Origin: Pseudomonas profundi
GTDB lineage: Bacteria > Pseudomonadota > Gammaproteobacteria > Pseudomonadales > Pseudomonadaceae
Assembly: GCF_008638305.1 (NCBI RefSeq)
Contig: NZ_VTPZ01000002.1
Coordinates: 124,001-188,000, forward strand
Direction of reading: 5' to 3'
DNA length: 64,000 bases
Shown here: positions 55,718 through 64,000 of the stretch, piece after piece
Layout: each line of letters starts with the position of its first letter
How positions within the stretch are numbered: the stretch's first letter is position 1
Translations under genes and position numbers: made by a program
Notes under the pieces: model-generated
The model's input: only the letters and a program-made list of their open reading frames with translations
Told to the model about the DNA's origin: nothing
Database searches by the model: none

Positions 55718-55807
55718 GCGGGCGTGCTGCTGGTAAACCGCATCGACTTTCGTGTCTGATTGCGGTTTGCCCGGTAGTGAGGCTACTCGACGCTGCGAAA
55801 CACCCAT

Positions 55808-55837
55808 AAAAAAACCGGCTCATTGAGCCGGTTCTTT
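55808..55837 (-). terminator. Terminator of rpsT, bidirectional
   Basis: Stem ACCGGCTC/GAGCCGGT with a 3-nt loop, flanked by A-runs on the left that give a T-run on the minus strand. It lies 21 nt after the rpsT stop and can also stop proB transcription. Confidence 0.85.
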
Positions 55838-55857
55838 CATCAACAATTAACGCTGGA

Positions 55858-56130
55858 TCAAGCGGCGGTAGCCATTGCCTTGATGTGTGCGTTCAGGCGG
55901 CTCTTGTGGCGAGCGGCCTTGTTCTTGTTGATGATGCCTTTGTCAGCCATGCGGTCGATAACCGGGACGGCTGCAGTGTAGGCGCTTTGTGCTTTCTCAA
56001 GATCCTTGGCGTCAATTGCCTTGACGACGTTCTTGATGTAAGTACGGACCATGGAGCGCAGGCTTGCATTGTGAGTGCGGCGCTTCTCGGCCTGCTTGGC
56101 GCGTTTCTTGGCTTGAGGTGAGTTGGCCAC
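55858..56130 (-). CDS. rpsT: 30S ribosomal protein S20
   Basis: 90-residue 16S-rRNA-binding protein. The product starts [20 protein letters not shown] after the initiator and ends [10 protein letters not shown]. The start is GTG at 56130 with GAGGAG 7 nt upstream; the frame upstream to 56370 is not family-like. A non-ATG start is noteworthy because S20 synthesis is controlled through a weak start codon in E. coli. A consensus promoter lies at 56182-56210 on the same strand. Confidence 0.97.
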   Translation of the reverse strand: MANSPQAKKRAKQAEKRRTHNASLRSMVRTYIKNVVKAIDAKDLEKAQSAYTAAVPVIDRMADKGIINKNKAARHKSRLNAHIKAMATAA

Positions 56131-56181
56131 CGTCGTGCTCCTCAGAAAATCTGGATGAATAAGGTATAAATAAGGCCGCGT

Positions 56182-56210
56182 ACTATGCCGCTGCCCTACT
56201 GTATTGTCAA
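56182..56210 (-). promoter_or_regulatory. Sigma-70 promoter of rpsT
   Basis: On the minus strand TTGACA (56210-56205) and CATAGT (56187-56182) with an exact 17-nt spacer, about 52 nt before the rpsT start. The -35 is perfect. Confidence 0.8.
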
Positions 56211-56348
56211 GACCCGTCAGGCGCTCTGAGACGTCGGACCGGGAAGCCGCGCATTGTACATCCAGTACGCAATGAATGTCAGGTTTTGTTCGCTCGCATG
56301 ACGGCCGTTCGAACGCTATGATCGCGCTTTTATTCGGCGTCGCGTTCC

Positions 56349-57917
56349 ATGACAGATACCACTCCTCCAATCGCTCCCGTTCCTAGGGCCCCCAGTTTGC
56401 TGCGCTCGGGCATGGTTGTCAGCATCATGACCATGCTGTCGCGGGTGTTGGGGATGGTGCGGGACGTGGTCGTTGCGGCGTATTTTGGTTCGCAGTCAGA
56501 AGCTGATGCTTTTTTTATAGCCTTCAAAATCCCCAACTTCATGCGCCGGTTGTTTGCCGAAGGGGCATTCAATCAGGCGTTTGTGCCGGTTCTGTCCGAG
56601 TATCGATCCAGGCGTAGCCTCGCCGAAGTGAAGCAGCTAGTGGATTATGTGGCCGGTACGCTAGGGATTACGCTGGTGGCGATCACCGCGATCGGAGTCG
56701 CTGGCGCGCCCTTGCTCATCACCCTGTTCGCCCCGGGCTTTTATGGCGATACCGAAAAGCTGGGGTTGGCCGCCGACATGCTGCGGATCACATTTCCCTA
56801 TCTGCTGCTGATTTCGCTCACAGCGCTCTGTGGTTCCATTCTGAACAGTTACAATCGCTTCGCGGTACCGGCCTTTACTCCGGTTCTGCTGAATCTGAGC
56901 ATGATCAGCGCAACGCTGTTCCTGACGCCATACTTTGATCAGCCGATCATGGCGCTGGCATGGGGTGTCCTCATTGCTGGCGTGGCGCAGTTGCTGTTCC
57001 AGTTGCCGTTCCTTGCGCAAATACGACTGTTGCCTGTACCCAAACCGAATCGCAGGGATGAAGGCGTAAAGCGCATCATGACCCTGATGCTGCCCGCTTT
57101 GTTCGGCGTTTCGGTCAGCCAGATCAACCTTTTGCTGGATACCGTGCTGGCATCGTTCCTCGAGACCGGCAGCATTTCCTGGTTGTATTACGCTGATCGG
57201 CTATCCGAGTTGCCGCTGGGTGCTTTCGGCATCGCCATCGGTACGGTTATTTTGCCTGCCCTGTCTCGCCAGCATGCCGGAGATGACCCCAAGGCCTTTG
57301 CCAAAACACTGGATTGGGCGGTGCGCATGGTGCTGCTGGTCGGCTTGCCGGCGGCGCTTGCGCTGTTGCTGCTCGCTGAGCCGCTGATCGCCACGCTGTT
57401 TCACTACGGCGCCATGACCGAGCGCGACGTGGTCCAGGCTGCAGGCGCGTTGCGTGCCTATGCGCTGGGCGTCATGACCTTCATGCTGATCAAGGTGTTG
57501 GCCCCCGGCTTCTTCGCGCGTCAGGATATGAAAACGCCGGTGAAAATTGCCGTGACCTGCATGGTTTTCAATATGGGCTTTAACCTGATCCTGATCTGGC
57601 CGCTGGCACATGTGGGCCTGGCGCTGGCCACCTCGCTATCTGCGTTGTTGAATGCCGCATTGCTCTGGTGGGGGCTGCGTAAAGCTGGCATATTCCAGGC
57701 GCAACCTGGGTGGATGGGTTTCAGTATCCGCCTGGCGCTGGCGTGTATCGCCATGTCCGCCGTCGTGCTCTGGCTGGTCCCCGATGTCGAGCAGTGGTTT
57801 GCCTGGGAATGGCAACAAAAGACCCTGGAGATGGCGATCCTGGTAACTGCCGGTATTGCTGCCTTTATAGTCACGCTGCTTCTGGCGGGAATGCGCATGC
57901 GACACCTGCGGCACTGA
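56349..57917 (+). CDS. murJ: Lipid II flippase MurJ
   Basis: 522-residue MOP-superfamily inner-membrane protein that flips lipid II to the periplasm. About 14 membrane segments; the early [20 protein letters not shown] and [23 protein letters not shown] are the family signatures, and the Arg residues of the central cavity are retained (R24, R52 regions). A possible -10 TATGAT lies at 56317-56322 with no good -35. Divergent from rpsT. Complete. Confidence 0.96.
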   Translation: MTDTTPPIAPVPRAPSLLRSGMVVSIMTMLSRVLGMVRDVVVAAYFGSQSEADAFFIAFKIPNFMRRLFAEGAFNQAFVPVLSEYRSRRSLAEVKQLVDYVAGTLGITLVAITAIGVAGAPLLITLFAPGFYGDTEKLGLAADMLRITFPYLLLISLTALCGSILNSYNRFAVPAFTPVLLNLSMISATLFLTPYFDQPIMALAWGVLIAGVAQLLFQLPFLAQIRLLPVPKPNRRDEGVKRIMTLMLPALFGVSVSQINLLLDTVLASFLETGSISWLYYADRLSELPLGAFGIAIGTVILPALSRQHAGDDPKAFAKTLDWAVRMVLLVGLPAALALLLLAEPLIATLFHYGAMTERDVVQAAGALRAYALGVMTFMLIKVLAPGFFARQDMKTPVKIAVTCMVFNMGFNLILIWPLAHVGLALATSLSALLNAALLWWGLRKAGIFQAQPGWMGFSIRLALACIAMSAVVLWLVPDVEQWFAWEWQQKTLEMAILVTAGIAAFIVTLLLAGMRMRHLRH

Positions 57918-57935
57918 GTCGCCGCCTTGCCTGTT

Positions 57936-58228
57936 GTAGGAGGGACGACCCCGGCCCGACGGCGTCCGCAGGACGCCCTGGGGTTTGGGTCGGGTTATGC
58001 TAACCTGGCCTTAAAACCCCTAATTGCCGGTTTCAGTCGAGATCGCGCCTCCCGCAAATTGTCGTCCTGAGCTAGAAGTAAACCTGTGGGAGGGGCGACT
58101 CGCCGCGATGGCGTCCGCAGGACGACTTGGGTAAAACTTTACTAACTGACCTGTAGACTCGTTTATGCCTAGTTGGCCTTCTTAACCGCTGGCCTTGCGG
58201 CCAGATCGCCGTGGGTCACGCCTCCCAC
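57936..58228. repeat. REP-like cluster, two inverted pairs
   Basis: Two forward copies, 57936-57978 and 58086-58126, share GGCGTCCGCAGGACG and a GTRGGAGGGRCGAC head. Each is followed by an inverted partner: 58037-58055 (GATCGCGCCTCCCGC) and 58191-58228 (GCCGTGGGTCACGCCTCCCAC). The layout is two REP doublets, as in REPINs of pseudomonads. It fills most of the 416-bp murJ-ribF gap; the partners match their heads, not full length. Confidence 0.7.
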
Positions 58229-58267
58229 GAATGTAATCCGAACTCGTAATCACACCGCAGCCTTCCG

Positions 58268-58297
58268 ATGACGCCGGCCCTTCTAACCCTGTATACT
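58268..58297 (+). promoter_or_regulatory. Candidate promoter of ribF
   Basis: ATGACG (58268-58273) and TATACT (58292-58297) with an 18-nt spacer, 36 nt before the ribF start. The -10 is strong, the -35 weaker. Confidence 0.5.
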
Positions 58298-58333
58298 TTC
58301 CGGCTTTGATCTCTCTACCAATCAACGAGCATT

Positions 58334-59260
58334 ATGGAACTGGTCCGCGGCCTACATAACCTGCGGCCCCGACATCGGGGTTGCGTGGTAACAATCGGTA
58401 ACTTCGATGGTGTGCACGCCGGGCATCAGGCCATTCTCGAGCGCTTGCGCTCGCATTCAGAGCGGCTTGGTCTGCCTGGATGCGTGGTGATATTCGAGCC
58501 TCAGCCCCGGGAGTTTTTCGCTCCCCAGGCGGCGCCGCCCCGTCTTACCCGTCTGCGTGACAAGCTCGCCCTGTTCGAAGAGCAGGGCATCGATCGCGTG
58601 CTCTGCCTGGCGTTCAATCGCCGTTTACGCGAACTCAGCGCTGAGGAGTTCGTGCAGCAGGTACTGGTCGACGGGCTGGGCGTGAAGCATCTCGAGGTGG
58701 GGGACGATTTCCGCTTTGGCTGCGACCGTTCAGGTGACTTCGCTTTCCTGCAGGAGAGCGGCAAACGCCACGGCTTTACCGTCGAGTCCACCAATACCGT
58801 TGCCGAGAGCGGCGAGCGTATCAGCAGCTCGCGGTTGCGCCAGGTGCTGGAAGAGGGCGATTTCGAGCTGGCCGACCGCTTGCTGGGTCGCCCATTCAGT
58901 ATCACCGGCCGTGTTCTGCATGGTCAGAAGCTCGGGCGCCAGCTCGGTGCTCCCACCGCGAACGTCCAGCTCAAGCGTCTGCGCGCTCCGCTGAACGGTG
59001 TCTACCGCGTCAGCATGGAGCTCGACGGCGTGATTCAGAAAGGGGTCGCCAACATTGGCACCCGTCCCACGGTAGAAGGCGAAGGCCAGCCACACCTCGA
59101 GGTTCACCTGTTTGATTTCGATGGTGATCTCTATGGCCGCCGCGTCACCGTGGTGTTTCATGAAAAACTGCGTGAAGAACAGCGATTCGAGTCGCTGGAA
59201 GCCTTGAAGTTGGCAATCCAGGCTGATTTTGCCGCCGCCCGGGCCCAGTGGGGCCTTTGA
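58334..59260 (+). CDS. ribF: Bifunctional riboflavin kinase / FAD synthetase RibF
   Basis: Converts riboflavin to FMN and FAD in the cytoplasm. The 308 residues have the N-terminal FMN adenylyltransferase domain (VTIGNFDGVHAGHQAIL with the HxGH-type site, and SSSRLRQVLEEGD near residue 160) and the C-terminal kinase domain (GRVLHGQKLGRQLGAPTANV, GVANIGTRPTVEG). ileS follows after 19 nt, likely in one operon with lspA and fkpB. Confidence 0.96.
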   Translation: MELVRGLHNLRPRHRGCVVTIGNFDGVHAGHQAILERLRSHSERLGLPGCVVIFEPQPREFFAPQAAPPRLTRLRDKLALFEEQGIDRVLCLAFNRRLRELSAEEFVQQVLVDGLGVKHLEVGDDFRFGCDRSGDFAFLQESGKRHGFTVESTNTVAESGERISSSRLRQVLEEGDFELADRLLGRPFSITGRVLHGQKLGRQLGAPTANVQLKRLRAPLNGVYRVSMELDGVIQKGVANIGTRPTVEGEGQPHLEVHLFDFDGDLYGRRVTVVFHEKLREEQRFESLEALKLAIQADFAAARAQWGL

Positions 59261-59279
59261 CGAACCAAGTGTGGATTAA

Positions 59280-62111
59280 ATGACTGATTATAAAGCGACG
59301 CTGAACCTGCCCCAGACGGCATTTCCAATGAAGGCTGGCTTGCCCGTGCGCGAGCCGGAAACCCTCGAGCGCCTGAACAGCATTGACCTCTACCAGAAGA
59401 TTCGCGAGATCAGCCAGGGTCGTCCGCAGTTCGTACTGCATGACGGCCCGCCCTATGCCAACGGCAGCATCCATATTGGGCACGCGGTGAACAAGATCAT
59501 CAAGGACATGATCGTTCGGTCCAAGACCCTGTCCGGCTTTGACGCGCCCTACGTGCCAGGCTGGGACTGTCATGGTCTGCCGATTGAGCACAAGGTAGAA
59601 ATCACCTACGGCAAGAACCAGCCCGCCGACAAGACCCGCGAGCGCAGCCGCGAATACGCCGCCAAGCAGATCGAAGGGCAGAAGGCCGACTTCGTCCGCC
59701 TGGGCGTTCTGGGTGAATGGTACAACCCCTACAAGACCATGGAATTCCCCAACGAAGCCGGACAGATCCGCGCGCTGGCGAAGATGGTTGAAGGCGGTTT
59801 TGTGTTCAAGGGCCTGAAGCCGGTGAACTGGTGCTTCGATTGCGGCTCGGCCCTGGCCGAAGCTGAGGTCGAATACCAGGACAAGCAATCCGACGCCATC
59901 GACGTTGCCTTCGAAGTTGAAGATGCCGGCCAGCTCGCTGCCGCCTTCGGTCAGGCTGCGTTGAGCAAGCCGGCCAGCATGGTCATCTGGACGACCACGC
60001 CCTGGACCATTCCGGCCAACCAGGCGCTGAACGTCCACCCCGAATTCATTTATGCGCTGGTGGATACCGGCGACAAGCTGCTGGTGCTGGCAGAGGAGCT
60101 GGTTGAGTCCTGCCTGCAACGCTACGAGCTGCAGGGCGAAATCATCGCCCGCTGCGAGGGCACTGCGCTGGAGAATATCCGCTTCCGCCATCCGCTGTAC
60201 GAGCGTTTCTCGCCGGTCTATCTGGCGGAGTACGTTGAGACCGGATCCGGTACCGGCATCGTGCATTCGGCCCCTGCGTATGGCGAGGACGACTTTCGTA
60301 CCTGCAAGCATTACGGCATGGATAACGATGACATTCTCAGTCCGGTGCAGAGTCACGGCGTCTATGTCGCGGATCTGCCGTATTTCGGCGGTCAGTTTAT
60401 CTGGAAGGCCAACCCGGCCATCGTCGAGAAACTGCGTGAAGAAGGCGCATTGCTCAAACACGAGTCGATTCAGCACAGCTACATGCATTGCTGGCGTCAC
60501 AAGACGCCGCTGATCTACCGCGCGACGGCGCAGTGGTTTGTCGGCATGGACAAGGTTGTCAGCGACGGCAGCTCGCTGCGTCGCCGCGCGCTGGATGCCA
60601 TCGAACAGACACAATTCGTTCCGGCCTGGGGCCAGGCGCGCCTGCACGGCATGATCGCCGGACGCCCTGACTGGTGTATCTCGCGTCAGCGTAACTGGGG
60701 CGTGCCGATTCCGTTCTTCCTGCATAAGGAAAGCGGCGAGCTGCACCCGCGTACCGTCGAGCTGATGGAAGAAGTGGCCAAGCTTGTTGAGCAGGCAGGC
60801 ATTGAGGCCTGGTTCAGCCTCGATGCCGCCGAGCTGTTGGGCGTCGAAGCCGAACAGTACGAGAAGATCAACGACACGATGGACGTCTGGTTCGATTCCG
60901 GCACCACCCATTGGCACGTGATGCGCGGCTCGCACCCTATGGGGCACGAACAAGGCCCGCGCGCCGATCTGTATCTGGAAGGCTCTGATCAGCATCGTGG
61001 CTGGTTCCACTCTTCGTTGCTGACCGGCTGTGCCATCGACGGCCAGGCCCCGTACAAAGGCTTGTTGACCCACGGTTTTGTGGTCGACGAGAACGGTCGC
61101 AAGATGTCCAAGTCGCTGGGCAACGTGGTTGCGCCGCAGGAAGTGAACGACAGCCTGGGCGCGGACATTCTGCGTCTATGGGTGTCGTCGACGGACTATT
61201 CCGGTGAGATGGCTGTGTCCAAGCAGATCCTGCAGCGCAGCGCCGATGCCTATCGCCGCATCCGCAACACCGCACGCTTCCTGCTCTCCAATCTGAACGG
61301 TTTCGACCCGAAGGAGCACTTGCTCGCACCCGAGCAAATGCTGGATCTGGACCGTTGGGCAGTCGACCGCGCGCTGCTGTTGCAGCAGGAAATCATCGAG
61401 GCCTACGACACCTACAAGTTCTGGAACGTCTATCAGAAAGTGCACAACTTCTGCGTACAGGAGCTGGGCGGCTTCTATCTGGATATCATCAAGGATCGGC
61501 AGTACACCACTGGCGCTGACAGCACCGCGCGTCGTTCCTGCCAGACCGCGATGTACCACATCGCCGAGGCGCTGGTGCGCTGGATCGCGCCCATTCTGTC
61601 CTTCACCGCCGAAGAGCTGTGGCAGTACCTCCCCGGCGAGCATAACGACTCGGTGATGCTCAATACCTGGTATCAAGGCCTGACTGCGCTGCCCGCCGAT
61701 GCAACCCTGGGCCGTTCCTTCTGGGAGCAGGTCATGGAGGTCAAGGTCGCGGTCAACAAGGAAATGGAGACCCAGCGCAATGCCAAGGTGATTGGCGGCA
61801 ACCTGCAGGCCGAGGTAACCCTGTTTGCCGATGACGCGCTACACGCGAGCCTGACGGAACTTGGGGATGAGCTGCGCTTCGTGCTCATCACCTCGCGCGC
61901 CGATCTGGCGCCGCTGTCCGAGGCAGGCGAAAACGCCGTCCAGACCGAGCTGCCTGGCCTGAAGCTGAGCCTGATCAAGTCCGGACACAGCAAGTGTGCG
62001 CGTTGCTGGCACTTCCTTGCCGACGTCGGCAAGCACGCCGAGCATCCCGAAATTTGTGGCCGTTGCGTAAGCAACATCGAAGGTCCGGGCGAGGTGCGCC
62101 AGCATGCCTGA
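59280..62111 (+). CDS. ileS: Isoleucyl-tRNA synthetase IleS
   Basis: 943-residue class I synthetase. H65-I-G-H68 and K608-M-S-K-S612 are the ATP-binding signatures. The editing (CP1) domain lies between about 190 and 390 ([14 protein letters not shown], then [16 protein letters not shown]). The C-terminal zinc finger [20 protein letters not shown] with a further CxxC marks the bacterial eubacterial type, usually mupirocin-sensitive (known for the type, not tested). It overlaps lspA by 8 nt. Confidence 0.97.
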   Translation: MTDYKATLNLPQTAFPMKAGLPVREPETLERLNSIDLYQKIREISQGRPQFVLHDGPPYANGSIHIGHAVNKIIKDMIVRSKTLSGFDAPYVPGWDCHGLPIEHKVEITYGKNQPADKTRERSREYAAKQIEGQKADFVRLGVLGEWYNPYKTMEFPNEAGQIRALAKMVEGGFVFKGLKPVNWCFDCGSALAEAEVEYQDKQSDAIDVAFEVEDAGQLAAAFGQAALSKPASMVIWTTTPWTIPANQALNVHPEFIYALVDTGDKLLVLAEELVESCLQRYELQGEIIARCEGTALENIRFRHPLYERFSPVYLAEYVETGSGTGIVHSAPAYGEDDFRTCKHYGMDNDDILSPVQSHGVYVADLPYFGGQFIWKANPAIVEKLREEGALLKHESIQHSYMHCWRHKTPLIYRATAQWFVGMDKVVSDGSSLRRRALDAIEQTQFVPAWGQARLHGMIAGRPDWCISRQRNWGVPIPFFLHKESGELHPRTVELMEEVAKLVEQAGIEAWFSLDAAELLGVEAEQYEKINDTMDVWFDSGTTHWHVMRGSHPMGHEQGPRADLYLEGSDQHRGWFHSSLLTGCAIDGQAPYKGLLTHGFVVDENGRKMSKSLGNVVAPQEVNDSLGADILRLWVSSTDYSGEMAVSKQILQRSADAYRRIRNTARFLLSNLNGFDPKEHLLAPEQMLDLDRWAVDRALLLQQEIIEAYDTYKFWNVYQKVHNFCVQELGGFYLDIIKDRQYTTGADSTARRSCQTAMYHIAEALVRWIAPILSFTAEELWQYLPGEHNDSVMLNTWYQGLTALPADATLGRSFWEQVMEVKVAVNKEMETQRNAKVIGGNLQAEVTLFADDALHASLTELGDELRFVLITSRADLAPLSEAGENAVQTELPGLKLSLIKSGHSKCARCWHFLADVGKHAEHPEICGRCVSNIEGPGEVRQHA

Positions 62112-62598
62112 TTGGCGGCGCAGTGGGCTGGTATGGCTCTGGTTGGCAGTGGTGGTAATAGCGCTCGATCTGCTGACCAAGTGGATCGTCGCCGGCCAAC
62201 TGATCCCATATCAGAAAGTCCATTTGATCGAGGATTTCTTCGCGATCACGCTGGCTTTCAACACCGGCGCCGCGTTCAGCTTCCTGGCTGACGGCGGCGG
62301 CTGGCAGCGCTGGTTCTTTATCGCCATTGCGGTGGGCGTCAGCGTCATGCTGCTGGTCTGGCTGGCGCGCCTCCCCAGGGAAAAAACCATCGAGTCGGTG
62401 GCCCTGGTGCTGGTGCTGGGCGGAGCGCTCGGCAACCTCTACGACCGGATCGTGCACGGACACGTCGTCGACTTCATACTGGTCCACTGGCATAACAGCT
62501 GGTATTTTCCGGCTTTCAATGTCGCTGACAGTGCGATTACAGTAGGTGCTGCGTTGCTGATATTTGATATGTTTCGGTCCGAGAAGAAAGCTGCCTGA
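62104..62598 (+). CDS. lspA: Lipoprotein signal peptidase LspA
   Basis: 164-residue inner-membrane aspartyl peptidase that cleaves prolipoprotein signals. Four membrane helices and the two catalytic aspartates in [17 protein letters not shown] and [16 protein letters not shown] are present, with [10 protein letters not shown] near residue 57. Its 8-nt overlap with ileS is standard. It would process LpoA and the sugar-dehydrogenase lipoprotein in this window. Confidence 0.97.
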   Translation: MPDWRRSGLVWLWLAVVVIALDLLTKWIVAGQLIPYQKVHLIEDFFAITLAFNTGAAFSFLADGGGWQRWFFIAIAVGVSVMLLVWLARLPREKTIESVALVLVLGGALGNLYDRIVHGHVVDFILVHWHNSWYFPAFNVADSAITVGAALLIFDMFRSEKKAA

Positions 62599-62672
62599 AC
62601 TTAGTCGCCGCCACTTGAGCGTGCCAGCGGTTCATCAGACAAACATCGGCCGACTAACGTGCACGGAACCAA

Positions 62673-62708
62673 CTCCCCCCTTTGAAAAAAGGGGGGCAGG
62701 GGGGGATT
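62673..62708 (-). repeat. Dispersed C/T-rich palindromic repeat
   Basis: On the minus strand it reads AATCCCCCCTGCCCCCCTTT and continues TTTCAAAGGGGGGAG. CCCCCCTTT pairs with AAAGGGGGG. A diverged copy is at 51134-51168 on the plus strand. It lies in the lspA-fkpB gap of 164 bp. Confidence 0.6.
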
Positions 62709-62762
62709 CCAGCGGACCACAAGGACCAACCGAATCCCACCACACCACCAAGAGACACAACC

Positions 62763-63200
62763 ATGACCGACATCCGCATCAGCCAAGACACTGAAGTCAC
62801 TCTACACTTCACGCTCAAGCTACCGAGCGGCGAAGTGGTTGATTCAACCGTCGACAAATCGCCAGCCACCTTCAAAGTCGGCGACGGTAGCCTGCTTCCA
62901 GGCTTCGAACAGAGCCTGTTCGGCCTCAAGGCCGGCGACAAACGCTCCTTTGATATAGACGCAGAGCGCGGCTTCGGACCAGGCAATCCACTCAACATCC
63001 AGACCGTCCCCCGTGGCCAGTTTGATGAAATGGAGCTCGAACCCGGCCTGCTGGTGATCTTTCAGGACGCTGCCGGCGGTGAATTGCCTGGTGTGGTCAA
63101 AACGGTCAACGAAACCACCGTTGATGTGGATTTCAACCATCCACTCGCCGGCAAGACCATCACCTTTGATGTCGAAATTATTGAAGTAAAACCTGCGTAA
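62763..63200 (+). CDS. fkpB: FKBP-type peptidyl-prolyl isomerase FkpB (SlpA-like)
   Basis: 145-residue cytoplasmic SlyD-like isomerase with the FKBP core [20 protein letters not shown] and [20 protein letters not shown], interrupted by an insert-in-flap domain ([20 protein letters not shown]) that gives chaperone activity. It lacks the His-rich tail of SlyD. Start 62763; the in-frame sequence to 62682 derives from the repeat and is not coding. Position between lspA and ispH is conserved. Confidence 0.94.
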   Translation: MTDIRISQDTEVTLHFTLKLPSGEVVDSTVDKSPATFKVGDGSLLPGFEQSLFGLKAGDKRSFDIDAERGFGPGNPLNIQTVPRGQFDEMELEPGLLVIFQDAAGGELPGVVKTVNETTVDVDFNHPLAGKTITFDVEIIEVKPA

Positions 63201-63231
63201 CCTGTACGCATCCACTACGTCCGAGGCTTCC

Positions 63232-64000
63232 ATGCAGATCAAACTGGCCAATCCCCGCGGCTTTTGCGCCGGCGTCGACCGCGCCATCGAGATCGTGAAC
63301 CGCGCCCTTGAAGTGTTCGGGCCGCCGATTTATGTGCGTCACGAAGTGGTGCACAACAAATTCGTGGTGGAAGATCTACGCAACCGCGGCGCCATATTCG
63401 TCGAAGAGCTCGATCAGGTGCCCGATGATGTGATCGTCATATTCAGCGCCCACGGTGTCTCCCAGGCGGTTCGTCAGGAAGCCGACAAACGCGGCTTGAA
63501 GGTGTTTGACGCAACCTGTCCGCTTGTCACCAAGGTGCATCTGGAAGTCAGCAAATACAGCCGCGACGGCCGCGAATGCATCCTCATTGGCCACGCCGGG
63601 CACCCTGAAGTCGAAGGCACCATGGGCCAGTACGACACCAGCAAGGGCGGCTCGATCTACCTGGTTGAAGATGAAACGGACGTCGCCGAACTGGATATAC
63701 GCGACCCATCGAGCCTGGCTTTTGTGACGCAAACCACCTTGTCAATGGATGACACGGCAAAGGTCATCGATGCGCTGCGTGAGCGTTTCCCTGCTATCGA
63801 CGGACCGCGCAAGGATGATATCTGCTACGCCACACAGAACCGCCAGGACGCCGTCAAACAGCTCGCCGCCGAGTCTGATCTGGTCCTGGTAGTAGGCAGC
63901 CCTAACAGCTCCAACTCGAACCGTCTGCGTGAACTGTCGGAGCGTATGGGCACACCGGCTTACCTGATCGATGGCGCTGAAGAGATTCGTGCCGAGTGGC
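63232..64000 (+). CDS. ispH: HMB-PP reductase IspH (LytB), 3' end beyond the window
   Basis: Iron-sulfur enzyme of the last MEP-pathway step, making IPP and DMAPP. 256 residues are visible of about 315. Cluster cysteines lie in [14 protein letters not shown] (C12), [11 protein letters not shown] and [21 protein letters not shown] and AHGVSQAV (HGV) are the active-site segments. In P. aeruginosa the pilus genes fimU-pilE lie next to this gene; whether they do here lies beyond the edge. Confidence 0.96.
   Translation, partial: MQIKLANPRGFCAGVDRAIEIVNRALEVFGPPIYVRHEVVHNKFVVEDLRNRGAIFVEELDQVPDDVIVIFSAHGVSQAVRQEADKRGLKVFDATCPLVTKVHLEVSKYSRDGRECILIGHAGHPEVEGTMGQYDTSKGGSIYLVEDETDVAELDIRDPSSLAFVTQTTLSMDDTAKVIDALRERFPAIDGPRKDDICYATQNRQDAVKQLAAESDLVLVVGSPNSSNSNRLRELSERMGTPAYLIDGAEEIRAEW

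Noticed and set aside
59145..61073. 642-residue minus-strand open frame
   Set aside because: Antisense to ribF and ileS. Long only because of codon bias in ileS.
62682..62762. N-terminal extension of fkpB
   Set aside because: It is translated from the G-run repeat and does not resemble FKBP proteins; ATG 62763 begins the conserved domain.

Overview
The window is a chromosomal segment of a gammaproteobacterium close to Pseudomonas, probably the Halopseudomonas / P. pertucinogena side of the family (inference). The evidence is the gene order lpoA-rsmI-rnpB-mraZ...lpxC-dciA-M23-secA-argJ and ispB / rplU-rpmA-obgE-proB / rpsT / murJ-ribF-ileS-lspA-fkpB-ispH. As remembered, both runs match P. aeruginosa PAO1. 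Protein signatures (PBP3 S294, LpxC H78/H237/D241) also agree. No tRNA, rRNA or CRISPR array was seen.

Region 1 (1-20.9 kb) holds lpoA (cut by the left edge), rsmI, the RNase P RNA, then a complete division and cell-wall cluster: mraZ, rsmH, ftsL, ftsI, murE, murF, mraY, murD, ftsW, murG, murC, ddlB, ftsQ, ftsA, ftsZ, lpxC. Genes mostly overlap or abut. A sigma-70 promoter and three GTGG repeats spaced 10 nt apart precede mraZ. Region 2 (20.9-27.2 kb) has dciA (opposite strand), a LytM/M23 protein, secA and argJ.

Region 3 (27.2-42.2 kb) is accessory and pilus-rich. It carries an orphan GspH/FimT-like prepilin gene, an intact IS3-family element (perfect 28-bp ends, AGG target duplication, A6G frameshift site) and a DUF2889 gene. 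A canonical minor-pilin operon follows (fimU-pilV-pilW-pilX-pilY1-pilE), then a NylB-like serine hydrolase, then a second, unusual five-gene prepilin cassette. That cassette ends in a 713-residue PilX-like protein with a large, cysteine-rich, repetitive exported part. It is the best candidate here for a poorly described system: an alternative tip complex for a type IV pilus or related filament.

Region 4 (42.2-51.2 kb) is a mosaic: a lipoprotein sorbosone/glucose-dehydrogenase-like beta-propeller with a DUF2231 membrane protein, a small secreted protein, mscL, a TorF-like outer-membrane protein, an EmrE-like SMR pump, an FMN reductase, trmA, an AzgA-type purine permease and an FKBP isomerase. 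Region 5 (51.2-64 kb) is housekeeping: ispB, rplU-rpmA-obgE-proB, rpsT, murJ, ribF-ileS-lspA-fkpB and ispH (cut by the right edge). A cluster of REP-like repeats lies between murJ and ribF.

Most of the window serves envelope growth: peptidoglycan precursors (mur, ddl, mraY), lipid II flipping (murJ), septation (fts), PBP activation (lpoA), lipid A (lpxC), isoprenoids (ispB, ispH) and export (secA, lspA). The pilus genes are an inserted or displaced block within it.
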